NCBI RefSeq assembly: GCF_000373265.1
Contig: NZ_KB890765.1
Coordinates: forward strand, 186,001-250,000
From: Pontibacter roseus DSM 17521
GTDB taxonomy: Bacteria > Bacteroidota > Bacteroidia > Cytophagales > Hymenobacteraceae
Length of the DNA stretch: 64,000 nt
Reading direction: 5' to 3'
Part shown: positions 51,309 to 58,697 of the stretch, one piece after another
How the letters are laid out: each line of letters opens with the position of its first letter
Numbering within the stretch: the stretch's first letter is position 1
Made by a program: the position numbers and the translations under genes
The notes under the pieces: model-generated
Database searches by the model: none
The model's input: the letters and a program-made list of their open reading frames with translations, nothing else
What the model was told of the DNA's origin: nothing

Positions 51309-52640
51309 TCACTTCGCCAGGTTGGCGTACTTTTTCTGCTGGCGGTACAGGTATAGTTCTGCCCACAGCCAAAGGAGCACCAAAGTGTACTCCAGCGCGA
51401 CGAGCCAGAGGTTTTCGGTGTAGGTGCTGCTGCGGTAGGCGGCGTAGCTGAACACAGCCAAACCAGACCATACGGCGGCGTAGCGGAAGTGGCTCATGGC
51501 CGTGAGGGCGACCAATGTGGTGATGTACCAGGGATGCATGGTGGTGGAGAGGAACAGGTATACCGTCAGGGCCGCCGCCATGTAGCCCGCCAGCCGCTTC
51601 ACGGAACCCAAATTCTTAACCGCTGCCATGGTCAAAATAGCACCCAGTGTGACCAGCGACAGCAGCGGCCCGATAACGGCTATCTGGTTGTAGCCCGTCA
51701 ACTGAAAGCCCAGCCAGCGCAGCAGGTAGTACACACTGGCGTTAAACTCGAACCGGTGGAAATACAAATCGATGCTCTGGAAGAAATTACGCAGCACCTC
51801 CACCGAGAGCAGCGGCAGGAACAGGAGCAGCAACGCACCCAGCAGCACCGCCCCGAACCCCACAAAACGCCTCAGTCCCAGCTTGCGCCACACAATGGGC
51901 AGGAACATGAGCGGCAACAGCTTAGCTCCAATGGCCAGGGCAAAAGGCAGGGCCGCTATTAGGTAGCGCTGGTAGTGGAGTTGGTAGAGGAACAGGAGCA
52001 GGAAGAAAATCAGCAGCGCCTCAGGGTGCAGGTTGCCGGTCAGTTCCACTACCACCAAAGGGTTAAGGGCGTAGAGCAGCGTATAGCGGTCGGGCAGCCC
52101 CATGCGCCGCACCAGGCGGAGCAGCAGGAAAATGGAGCCCGCCTCTGCCAGCAGGATAACCACCCGCAACACCAGCACGCTTCCCAGCACGCTATCGGGC
52201 GAGAGGGCGGCCGACAGCCAGAAGATTCCCTGCAGCACCGGCGGGTATACTGAGTAGTAATCCGGGGAGTTGAGTTGCCGGAACAGCTCTGGAGTGATGC
52301 CAGGCAAGGCAGGTGTGTCACTCTCCAGGTAGTAGGAGGGCAGGTGCAGGTAAGGGTTCTGCCCGTGCAGCAGCAGCCGGCCGTCCCACACAAACCGGAA
52401 GTAGTCGTCGGAGAGGGCAGGCAGCGCAAACAGGAACAGCAACCGGAAAAACAAGGCAGCCGCTATACCATGCCATACCTTGATTTTCTGGGTCGTAACG
52501 TAGGTATAGGCGACAAAGGCCAGCAGCATGAGCAGGAGCAACTGCGTGAAGTCCTCGCGCGGCGTGACATAGCCCAGCGCCAGGTATACCAACGCCGAGA
52601 CACCTAAAGCCAGATAAGGAACCACATGCTTCCGGTCCAT
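51309..52640 (-). CDS. GT-C membrane glycosyltransferase (DUF2029/GT87-like)
   Basis: The 443-residue protein has about ten membrane helices. An early loop has an Asp pair in LSDDYFRFVWDGRLLLHGQNPYLHLP, the typical GT-C motif after TM1, and an 'FAL...GAKLLPLMFLPIVW' segment. GT-C enzymes use polyprenyl-phosphate sugars (for example mannose) as donors on the periplasmic face. It follows the CesA-like gene by 2 bp in the same operon. A DPM-like synthase two genes upstream could provide its donor. Confidence 0.88.
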   Translation of the reverse strand: MDRKHVVPYLALGVSALVYLALGYVTPREDFTQLLLLMLLAFVAYTYVTTQKIKVWHGIAAALFFRLLFLFALPALSDDYFRFVWDGRLLLHGQNPYLHLPSYYLESDTPALPGITPELFRQLNSPDYYSVYPPVLQGIFWLSAALSPDSVLGSVLVLRVVILLAEAGSIFLLLRLVRRMGLPDRYTLLYALNPLVVVELTGNLHPEALLIFFLLLFLYQLHYQRYLIAALPFALAIGAKLLPLMFLPIVWRKLGLRRFVGFGAVLLGALLLLFLPLLSVEVLRNFFQSIDLYFHRFEFNASVYYLLRWLGFQLTGYNQIAVIGPLLSLVTLGAILTMAAVKNLGSVKRLAGYMAAALTVYLFLSTTMHPWYITTLVALTAMSHFRYAAVWSGLAVFSYAAYRSSTYTENLWLVALEYTLVLLWLWAELYLYRQQKKYANLAK

Positions 52641-52642
52641 AC

Positions 52643-54115
52643 TTATGCGCGCCTGCTATGGGAAAGGGAATAGAAGAAAACTGAGCCGAAGCCCAAAGCC
52701 AACAGCACATGGAATGGCAGCAGCCCGAAGTCCTGCAGCCGGAACGCCAGCCAGATGCCATAACCGAAGTACAAAGCCAGCAGACCCTCCAGCAGCGTCA
52801 CCGGATTTATACTGGCCACGCCGTACACATGTTGCCGCCAACTGTCGCGACGGTGCACCAGGTTGTGTTTGGGGGTGCGTATGAACGGGGTTTTCTTACC
52901 CGCATAGCCTTCCAGAACCGCCACGCTGTTGTGCAGCGAGAGCCCCATCGAGAGGGAGAGGAACAGAAAGAACTCCGGCAGGAAGCGGCGGGTGGTCTGC
53001 CACACGGACTTGGTTTGCTGGTAGCGCGCCGTCCAGTAGAAAGCCAACAGTGCCACCATGCTCCCTACCAGCAGCGCACCTAGTTTGAACAGCGGCGCGA
53101 GCTCCGGTTGCTGGTCTTTCAGGTATAGGATGGGTATGCTCAGCAGACCGGTGAGCAGCACGCATACAAACACCCCGCTGTTGAGCAGGTGGAAGACGGC
53201 GTGCAGCTTGGTAGGCAGCGATAGGCGGGAACTTAACACTTCAGGCAGGTGCTTGCGAGCGGTTTCGGCAGCTCCTTTGGTCCAGCGGAACTGCTGCGAT
53301 TTGATGGCTCCCATGGCCGCTGGTAACTCGGCAGGCGCTTCCACCTGCTCCAGATACCGGAACTCCCAGCCCCGCAGCTGCGCCCGGTAGCTCAGGTCCA
53401 AGTCCTCGGTAAGGGTATCGTGTTTCCAGCCACCGGCGTCCACTATACAGCTCTTGCGCCATACCCCGGCTGTGCCGTTGAAGTTGATGAAGTGCCGACC
53501 GTTGTTGCGGCCGCTTTGCTCCACGGTGAAATGCGCATTCAGTCCGAAAGCCTGGAGCCGGGTCAGGAGGGAGTAATCTCGGTTCAGGTGTCCCCAGCGT
53601 GTTTGCACGACGCCTACCCGGTCATGCGCAAAGCCCGGAATGGTGCGCTTCAGGAAATCAGAGTTCGGCACGAAATCCGCATCGAAAATAGCGATGAAGT
53701 CACCAGTTGCCCGCTCCAGCCCAAACTGCAACGCCCCGGCTTTGTAGCCAATGCGCTCCGGCCGTTGGATATGTTCCAACCGAAGCCCGCTGCCGGCGTA
53801 GGAGGCTATCTTCTGCTGGATGATAGCCCTGGTATCGTCGGTGGAGTCATCTAAGAGCTGAATATGCAGGAGGTGCCGGGGGTAATCGAGCGCAGCGACG
53901 GAGTCTATCAGCCGCTCCACCACATAACGCTCGTTGTATACGGGCAGCTGCACTGTGACCGGCGGCCATACCTGCAGTTCGGGGAGCGGCGCATCAGGCT
54001 GTTTCCGGCGTGCCCAATAGAGAAAGGTAAGGTGCAGCTGCACCAGGCTGTAGCAGAAAATGAAAGCCAGACAGCTGCTATATACTATCAGAAGAAGGAG
54101 CTGGAGAATCGTCAT
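52643..54115 (-). CDS. Cellulose-synthase-like processive GT2 glycosyltransferase
   Basis: The 490-residue GT2 enzyme has an N-terminal membrane helix, then 'WPPVTVQLPVYNERYVVERLIDSVAALD', DDSTDDTRAI, FDADFVPN (DxD), TEDLDLSYRAQLRGW and QQFRWTKGAAE, the Q..RW motif of processive synthases. C-terminal helices complete the membrane domain. The product could be a surface polysaccharide or glycolipid. Confidence 0.92.
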   Translation of the reverse strand: MTILQLLLLIVYSSCLAFIFCYSLVQLHLTFLYWARRKQPDAPLPELQVWPPVTVQLPVYNERYVVERLIDSVAALDYPRHLLHIQLLDDSTDDTRAIIQQKIASYAGSGLRLEHIQRPERIGYKAGALQFGLERATGDFIAIFDADFVPNSDFLKRTIPGFAHDRVGVVQTRWGHLNRDYSLLTRLQAFGLNAHFTVEQSGRNNGRHFINFNGTAGVWRKSCIVDAGGWKHDTLTEDLDLSYRAQLRGWEFRYLEQVEAPAELPAAMGAIKSQQFRWTKGAAETARKHLPEVLSSRLSLPTKLHAVFHLLNSGVFVCVLLTGLLSIPILYLKDQQPELAPLFKLGALLVGSMVALLAFYWTARYQQTKSVWQTTRRFLPEFFLFLSLSMGLSLHNSVAVLEGYAGKKTPFIRTPKHNLVHRRDSWRQHVYGVASINPVTLLEGLLALYFGYGIWLAFRLQDFGLLPFHVLLALGFGSVFFYSLSHSRRA

Positions 54116-54135
54116 GGCTGGCTACGGGTGTGCTG

Positions 54136-54828
54136 CTACAGGTACTTAAAGATAGTCAGAATAATTTTATAGCCCGCCATCACGGACCCTTTCACCGTGC
54201 CCGATACCTTTGATACGCCAATGCGCCTGCGGTAGCTGACCGGCACCTCCGCATACCTGATTTTCTGTTTGGCAGCTTTGGCCTGCATCTCCACCGTCCA
54301 ACCGTAGTTGCGGTCCCGCATGCCCAGTTGCTGCAGCGTGCTGAAGCGGATGGCCCGGAAAGGTCCCAAATCGGTGAAAGAGGCGCCGTACAGCCAGCGG
54401 AGCAGGGTGGTGGCGAGCCAGTTCCCGAAAATCTGCTGCGGCATCATAGAACCACTCTCACGCTGCCCCAGTGCCCTTGACCCAATCACCATGTCTGCCT
54501 GGCCGGCCAGAATGGGCTGTAGCAGGTAGGGCATCTCCTCGGGAAAATCGGAAAAATCACCGTCCAGGAACACGATAATGTCGGGTCGGGTGGGAACGGG
54601 CTTGGCGGCTGCGTAGGCTATACCTGTGAGGCAGGCGTTGCCGTAGCCAGGTATAGGCGCATCCAGCACGGTGGCACCCGCCGCACTGGCCACAGCCGCC
54701 GTCTGGTCGCTGGAGTTGTTGTTGACCACAATCACCTCCTGCACCAGCCCGGCCGGTATGGCGGCTATGACGTGGGCTATGGATTTTTCTTCGTTGTAGG
54801 CAGGTATGATGACGTGGATGAGGGGCAT
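54136..54828 (-). CDS. DPM-like GT2 (polyprenyl-phosphate glycosyltransferase)
   Basis: From ATG 54828 (MPLIHVIIPAYNEEKSI) the protein is 230 residues. It is a DPM/GT2 type with 'VVNNNSSDQTAAVASAAGATVLDAP', 'FLDGDFSDFPEEMPYLL' (DxD) and 'MVIGSRALGQRESG'. It lacks C-terminal membrane helices, so it may be soluble or peripheral. DPM-type enzymes make polyprenyl-phosphate sugar donors. It is the first gene of the operon; the CesA-like gene follows 20 bp later. It diverges from bcp. Confidence 0.92.
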   Translation of the reverse strand: MPLIHVIIPAYNEEKSIAHVIAAIPAGLVQEVIVVNNNSSDQTAAVASAAGATVLDAPIPGYGNACLTGIAYAAAKPVPTRPDIIVFLDGDFSDFPEEMPYLLQPILAGQADMVIGSRALGQRESGSMMPQQIFGNWLATTLLRWLYGASFTDLGPFRAIRFSTLQQLGMRDRNYGWTVEMQAKAAKQKIRYAEVPVSYRRRIGVSKVSGTVKGSVMAGYKIILTIFKYL

Positions 54829-54876
54829 GGCGCAAAATTGCTGAAAATAATTATCCGAAGCTATCTGCCTCAAAAA

Positions 54877-54909
54877 TTGGCTTTTCTGGTAAATGGTGTA
54901 TTACCTTTG
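54877..54909 (+). promoter_or_regulatory. Promoter of the peroxiredoxin gene
   Basis: TTG at 54877-54879 and TACCTTTG at 54902-54909 (TAnnTTTG) lie 22 nt apart. This is the clearest Bacteroidetes-type promoter I found. Transcription should begin near 54916. Confidence 0.75.
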
Positions 54910-54916
54910 CAGAATG

Positions 54917-54944
54917 AACCTTTCACTGAGTGAAAGGTTTTTAT
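54917..54944 (+). promoter_or_regulatory. Hairpin with T-run in the bcp leader
   Basis: AACCTTTCAC and GTGAAAGGTT pair around TGA, followed by TTTTTAT. It begins at the predicted transcription start. It could be an attenuator, a 5' stabilising hairpin or an operator palindrome. Confidence 0.6.
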
Positions 54945-54966
54945 ATGTAGAGGAGTATAATTTTTT

Positions 54967-55455
54967 ATGAGCAGAGAAGTGGTTAAAATTGGAGATAAGG
55001 CCCCTGACTTTGAATTGCAGCGTTTGGATGGTGGCTTTTTCCGGCTTTACGAGTTGTTGAAGAAGAAAAATGTGGTGCTATACTTCTACCCGAAAGACCA
55101 TGCACCGGATTGCACCAAACAGGCCTGTGAGTTCAGGGACCATTATGAACTTTTCAAAGAGCTGGATACGGAAGTCGTGTGCATCAGCTCGGACAAGGCT
55201 GAGTCGCATAAGCGCTTTGAGCGCATGTACCGCCTGCCTTTCACGCTGCTGAGCGACACCGACGCCCAGATACGCAACCTGTACGGTGTTCCGCGCAAGT
55301 TTGGCATCGTGCCTGGCAAAGCCATCTACGTGATTGACAAGACGGGCCAGGTGCAGTATGTGTTCAATTCCCTTTCCAAACCTGCCGAGCATGTGCAGAA
55401 GGTGCTGGATGTGCTTTTTGACCTGAACCATGAAGGCGTGGAACAGTTTGCCTAA
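54967..55455 (+). CDS. bcp: Thiol peroxidase of the BCP/Prx-Q type
   Basis: The 162-residue peroxiredoxin has 'KIGDKAPDFELQRLDGG', then 'NVVLYFYPKDHAPDCTKQACEFRD' with the peroxidatic Cys in DCTKQ and a resolving Cys five residues later, as in BCP. It continues with 'VVCISSDKAESHKRFERMYRLPFTLLSD'. BCP reduces hydroperoxides using thioredoxin in the cytosol. Strong promoter and leader hairpin precede it, and a bidirectional terminator follows. Confidence 0.95.
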   Translation: MSREVVKIGDKAPDFELQRLDGGFFRLYELLKKKNVVLYFYPKDHAPDCTKQACEFRDHYELFKELDTEVVCISSDKAESHKRFERMYRLPFTLLSDTDAQIRNLYGVPRKFGIVPGKAIYVIDKTGQVQYVFNSLSKPAEHVQKVLDVLFDLNHEGVEQFA

Positions 55456-55477
55456 GAGGCAGGTATAGCTAGTAATA

Positions 55478-55513
55478 CAACGGGCCCGGCATCATCAAAT
55501 GCCGGGCCCGTTG
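55478..55513. terminator. Bidirectional terminator after bcp
   Basis: CAACGGGCCCGGCAT and ATGCCGGGCCCGTTG form a perfect 15-bp stem with a 6-nt loop, between two convergent genes. Confidence 0.9.
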
Positions 55514-55534
55514 CGTTTTGCCAGCGCCTATTGG

Positions 55535-56098
55535 CTATTGTGCCAGTTGCAGCTTTTTGCCGTTGTAGTACTCCACGCTCAGGAAACCGAATTCCTTGTT
55601 GAACAGGATGCGCTTCAGGTTTGTGGTTTTAGAGCTGTCGGTACGCACTACTTCAAACACCTCGCTGTAGAGGTTGTTGTTCACGGTAGCCGTGGGGTAG
55701 GTGGGCTGTGTCTCGTTTATCTCATATTCGCCTACTTCCTCTACCAACAGCGCCATGTCAAAGGTGTTGGGTCGCTTCAGGAAGAAAGTGGCCAGCCTGG
55801 GGTATTCCTTATTGGTGTCCTCGATGATGCTCACTGCCTGTATGTCGTACTGCTCGATGCAATTGTCCGTTACATTGAATCCTTCGCCGGGAACCTGGTC
55901 TGCGCGCAGCACGCTGGTCGTAAAACGCACCGTCTCGTTGTTCTCGTTCACGAAGCGCACCGTGTCGCCACGGTCGTATACCAGCCATTTAGTATCATCT
56001 TCTGTCACCTGGGTTACGGTGGTGTCACAATCTTTGCAGGAGGTGAAAAGCAGGGTCGCCAGCAGGAACATACCGGCCAATTTAAAAGGGTTTGTCAT
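55535..56098 (-). CDS. Small lipoprotein, paralogue 1
   Basis: The 187-residue lipoprotein has the lipobox LFTSC with Cys21, followed by KDCDTTVTQV. Shared blocks with the next gene are VPGEGFNVTDNCIEQYD (about 70-86) and LKRILFNKEFGFLSVE near the C-terminus. I do not recognise a named family. The protein is anchored in the envelope. Tandem paralogue upstream at 56243. Confidence 0.8.
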   Translation of the reverse strand: MTNPFKLAGMFLLATLLFTSCKDCDTTVTQVTEDDTKWLVYDRGDTVRFVNENNETVRFTTSVLRADQVPGEGFNVTDNCIEQYDIQAVSIIEDTNKEYPRLATFFLKRPNTFDMALLVEEVGEYEINETQPTYPTATVNNNLYSEVFEVVRTDSSKTTNLKRILFNKEFGFLSVEYYNGKKLQLAQ

Positions 56099-56242
56099 GG
56101 GTGAAAGTGTAATGTAAGTGAAAATCTAAATCTGATACTGCCGAAAGGCACGTGCCAGCGGCTGTCGCTACCGGTAAGAGGCCTTTTGGGAACAGATGGT
56201 TGCAAGCCTGTGCAAAAATAGTCAATTTAGGTAATTGGAAAG
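56099..56242. other. Intergenic gap between the two paralogues
   Basis: This 144-bp gap holds no gene, strong terminator or repeat. Confidence 0.5.
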
Positions 56243-56824
56243 CTATGGATTGGCTACCCGTTTCAAGGTCCGTCCTCTGAAGAACTCCACCTGCAGGAAG
56301 CCGAACTCCCGGTTGAACAGGATGCGCTTCACATCGCTGCCCGTGCTATCGGCGGCGGCCACGTCAAACACATTGGTGTAAGTGAAGCCATTCACCGGCA
56401 GGCTCGCGTGCTGGGGCGTATTTACATCAGGAATCAGCAGAGTGCCGCGTCCGGCCACTGCCAGGCTCACCTGTATATCATTCGGACGCCGCTGCGCAAT
56501 CACGGTCAAGGCCGGGAACCGACGGGGAGTGTCTGCCTGCTGCATCACGCTTACGCGGCGTGTGTCGTACTGCTCAATGCAGGCGTCGGTCACGTCAAAT
56601 CCTTCGCCGGGTACGGGCTCAGAACTTGTCCTGACGTTGACGAAGGTATAGACGGTGTCGTTTTCGGCCAGCATCTGCAGGGAGTCCTGCGCAGCGTACA
56701 CCGTCCAAGTGCTATCGCCGTTCTCGAACTGGCTCACGCTGGTGCTGCAGTCGTTGCAGGCGCTGAAAAGCAGGAGGCAGGCAGCTGCCGTCAACCCGGA
56801 AACGGTGGCGCGTATTCTTCCCAT
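56243..56824 (-). CDS. Small lipoprotein, paralogue 2
   Basis: The 193-residue lipoprotein has the lipobox LFSAC, followed by NDCSTSVSQF. It matches paralogue 1 at VPGEGFDVTDACIEQYD and VKRILFNREFGFLQVE. The two diverged strongly elsewhere. Same strand as paralogue 1, upstream of it. Confidence 0.8.
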   Translation of the reverse strand: MGRIRATVSGLTAAACLLLFSACNDCSTSVSQFENGDSTWTVYAAQDSLQMLAENDTVYTFVNVRTSSEPVPGEGFDVTDACIEQYDTRRVSVMQQADTPRRFPALTVIAQRRPNDIQVSLAVAGRGTLLIPDVNTPQHASLPVNGFTYTNVFDVAAADSTGSDVKRILFNREFGFLQVEFFRGRTLKRVANP

Positions 56825-56922
56825 AAAGGTATAACGTGATTTACTTTACAAATAAAGCACAATAGCCGGGAAAAGCCTATACCTGTAGCCGTTTTACTCG
56901 ACCAGGTGCGAAGGTGTGTTAG

Positions 56923-58005
56923 CTAATCTCTGCTGCTTTGGTGCCGGCTCATGTAGTGCTCTACGCCTTTGCGGCCGCTCTCCAGGAGCGTCGCCTTCTC
57001 CTGCTCGCTCAGTTTGCGCACCCGCGCGCTGAAGCCCATTGTGCTCACGTAGATGGTGCGGTTGTAGTCCTGCTGCGTCAGGTTGTGCCGGTTTAGGTTC
57101 TCTTTCACAATGGTATAGAAGGCGTTCATGTAATCCCCGAACTTCTGGATGTCGTACGGCGCCAGGCCCGCCTGCTTCTCATCGTAGGCGATTTGCTCGT
57201 CGCGGTCCAGGCGCAGCCCCAGGGTCTGTGGGTTGTAGCACGTGCCGGAGCCATCCTGCATGTTTGTGGAATCCTGGCAGGCAACGTCCAGGTAGCGGGC
57301 GTGGTCAAAGACCTCAATGGGGAAGTTGGCCAGGATGCCGCCATCCACCAGCACATCCACCTGCTGGCCGGGCGCGGGTTTGGTCACGATGTTGCCTTGC
57401 TTGTCAAGCAGAACGGCGCGGTAATACAAAGGTATGGACATGGAGATGCGCACGGCGTGCTTCACCTGCATGTTGGGGAAGGTCTCGTGCGAGAACACCA
57501 TCACCCGCTGTTCCGTCAGGTTGGTGCCCGTCACATACAGGTCCCGGAAACCTTTCTGGCCGGTGAGGGCGTGCAGTTGCGCGAAGGTGATGTCGGCGTT
57601 GCCCGTCTTTTGTTCCAGTTGCGCACCCAGCCACTCGGTGAACTTGTCGCCGCGGTACCAGCCGTATTGCTTGAAAAGGCGGTTGGTGCCGCCGAAGAAG
57701 ATGAACTTGCCATCGTTGAACTGCTGCAAGGGTGTGCGGAACGTGATGTCGGTGATTTCATTGGGGGTATAGCCAACGGCGAGAAGCGCTGCCTGAATGG
57801 CGCCTGCCGAGGTGCCCGCTACCCGCTCTATACCCGGCAGGATGTTGCGCTGCTCCAGTTCCTGAAGGGCACCGCCATACGCAATGCCCCGTACGCCGCC
57901 TCCCTCCATCACCAGGTTCCGGAAAGTGGGCTCCTGCTGCGCCGTGGCAGCCTGAAAAACCGAGAGCAAAAAGAAAACCGCACTTAAGAACCTTTTCATA
58001 CGCAT
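56923..58005 (-). CDS. Patatin-like phospholipase, exported
   Basis: The 360-residue protein has a signal peptide (ending TAQ), then the patatin oxyanion motif GGGVRGIAYGGAL and the nucleophile Ser in GTSAGAIQ, with the Asp of the dyad in DGG near 225. Patatins hydrolyse phospholipid or lipid acyl chains. The signal peptide suggests export to the periplasm or surface. Isolated gene. Confidence 0.94.
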   Translation of the reverse strand: MRMKRFLSAVFFLLSVFQAATAQQEPTFRNLVMEGGGVRGIAYGGALQELEQRNILPGIERVAGTSAGAIQAALLAVGYTPNEITDITFRTPLQQFNDGKFIFFGGTNRLFKQYGWYRGDKFTEWLGAQLEQKTGNADITFAQLHALTGQKGFRDLYVTGTNLTEQRVMVFSHETFPNMQVKHAVRISMSIPLYYRAVLLDKQGNIVTKPAPGQQVDVLVDGGILANFPIEVFDHARYLDVACQDSTNMQDGSGTCYNPQTLGLRLDRDEQIAYDEKQAGLAPYDIQKFGDYMNAFYTIVKENLNRHNLTQQDYNRTIYVSTMGFSARVRKLSEQEKATLLESGRKGVEHYMSRHQSSRD

Positions 58006-58073
58006 GCTGCACAGGCAGTAGATTTATGCGAAGGTACTTAATTGCGGTTTATGAAAACAGGTGCAGGTATACC

Positions 58074-58310
58074 TTACCTCTCCCGTGACCTGACCAGTAC
58101 TGGATCTGGCTTGAGCGATGGCCTGAACACAAGCCACAGCACGGTTCCGAAAATCGTTCCTGTCATGAAGGTAGGTATGACTACCACCCAGCCCATGATG
58201 CCTCTGCTTTCCGCGTCATGGTACACCCAGGTGAGGATGAAAACGACGAGCAGCGAATAGAGCGCAAACGTCAGGAAAAACAATATACTAGCTATACTTA
58301 AACTTTCCAT
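58074..58310 (-). CDS. Small membrane protein, unrecognised
   Basis: From ATG 58310 (MESLSIASILFFLTFALYSLLVVFIL) the protein is 78 residues with two membrane helices and a charged C-terminus. I do not recognise the family. Confidence 0.6.
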   Translation of the reverse strand: MESLSIASILFFLTFALYSLLVVFILTWVYHDAESRGIMGWVVVIPTFMTGTIFGTVLWLVFRPSLKPDPVLVRSRER

Positions 58311-58644
58311 GATAATCGAATTAAATGGCACAAAATGAATGGCTTATGTGTAGCCGCTCTCTTAGTTAAACCATTCAGAGCGATTTTAGTTTTTGACTAT
58401 TCCAAGATACCCATAGGATTGTTCTTGAAATACAGGTATATATATTGCACTATCAGACAATTTTAAGGTATAGCTCCTGCCTTTTGGATTGCACCGAAGT
58501 GGTTAAGGCGCAAAACTGTCCTGGTATACGGTACTTACCAAATGTCCAAATCAGCTGCAGAACTTGGGTGTAATGTATCTGGAATGCAAGTTCTATGTGT
58601 GAGGAAGCGATGAGAGGTATAGCGCCGTAACTATACTTGAACAA
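58311..58644. other. Intergenic region before the M36 terminator
   Basis: About 330 bp without a supportable gene. A 63-codon open frame on the minus strand has no family features. The iterated word occurs near 58434, 58469 and 58617. No RNA gene seen. Confidence 0.45.
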
Positions 58645-58675
58645 GAAAAGCCACCCCCAGAAGGAAGTGGCTTTT
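58645..58675 (-). terminator. Terminator after the M36 protease gene
   Basis: AAAAGCCAC and GTGGCTTTT pair, about 23 bp after the protease stop on the minus strand. Confidence 0.7.
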
Positions 58676-58697
58676 GCTCGGGGTTTATAGTATCCTG

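Noticed and set aside
58453..58644. 63-codon open frame on the minus strand
   Set aside because: No family features, no promoter, and it lies in a word-rich intergenic region.
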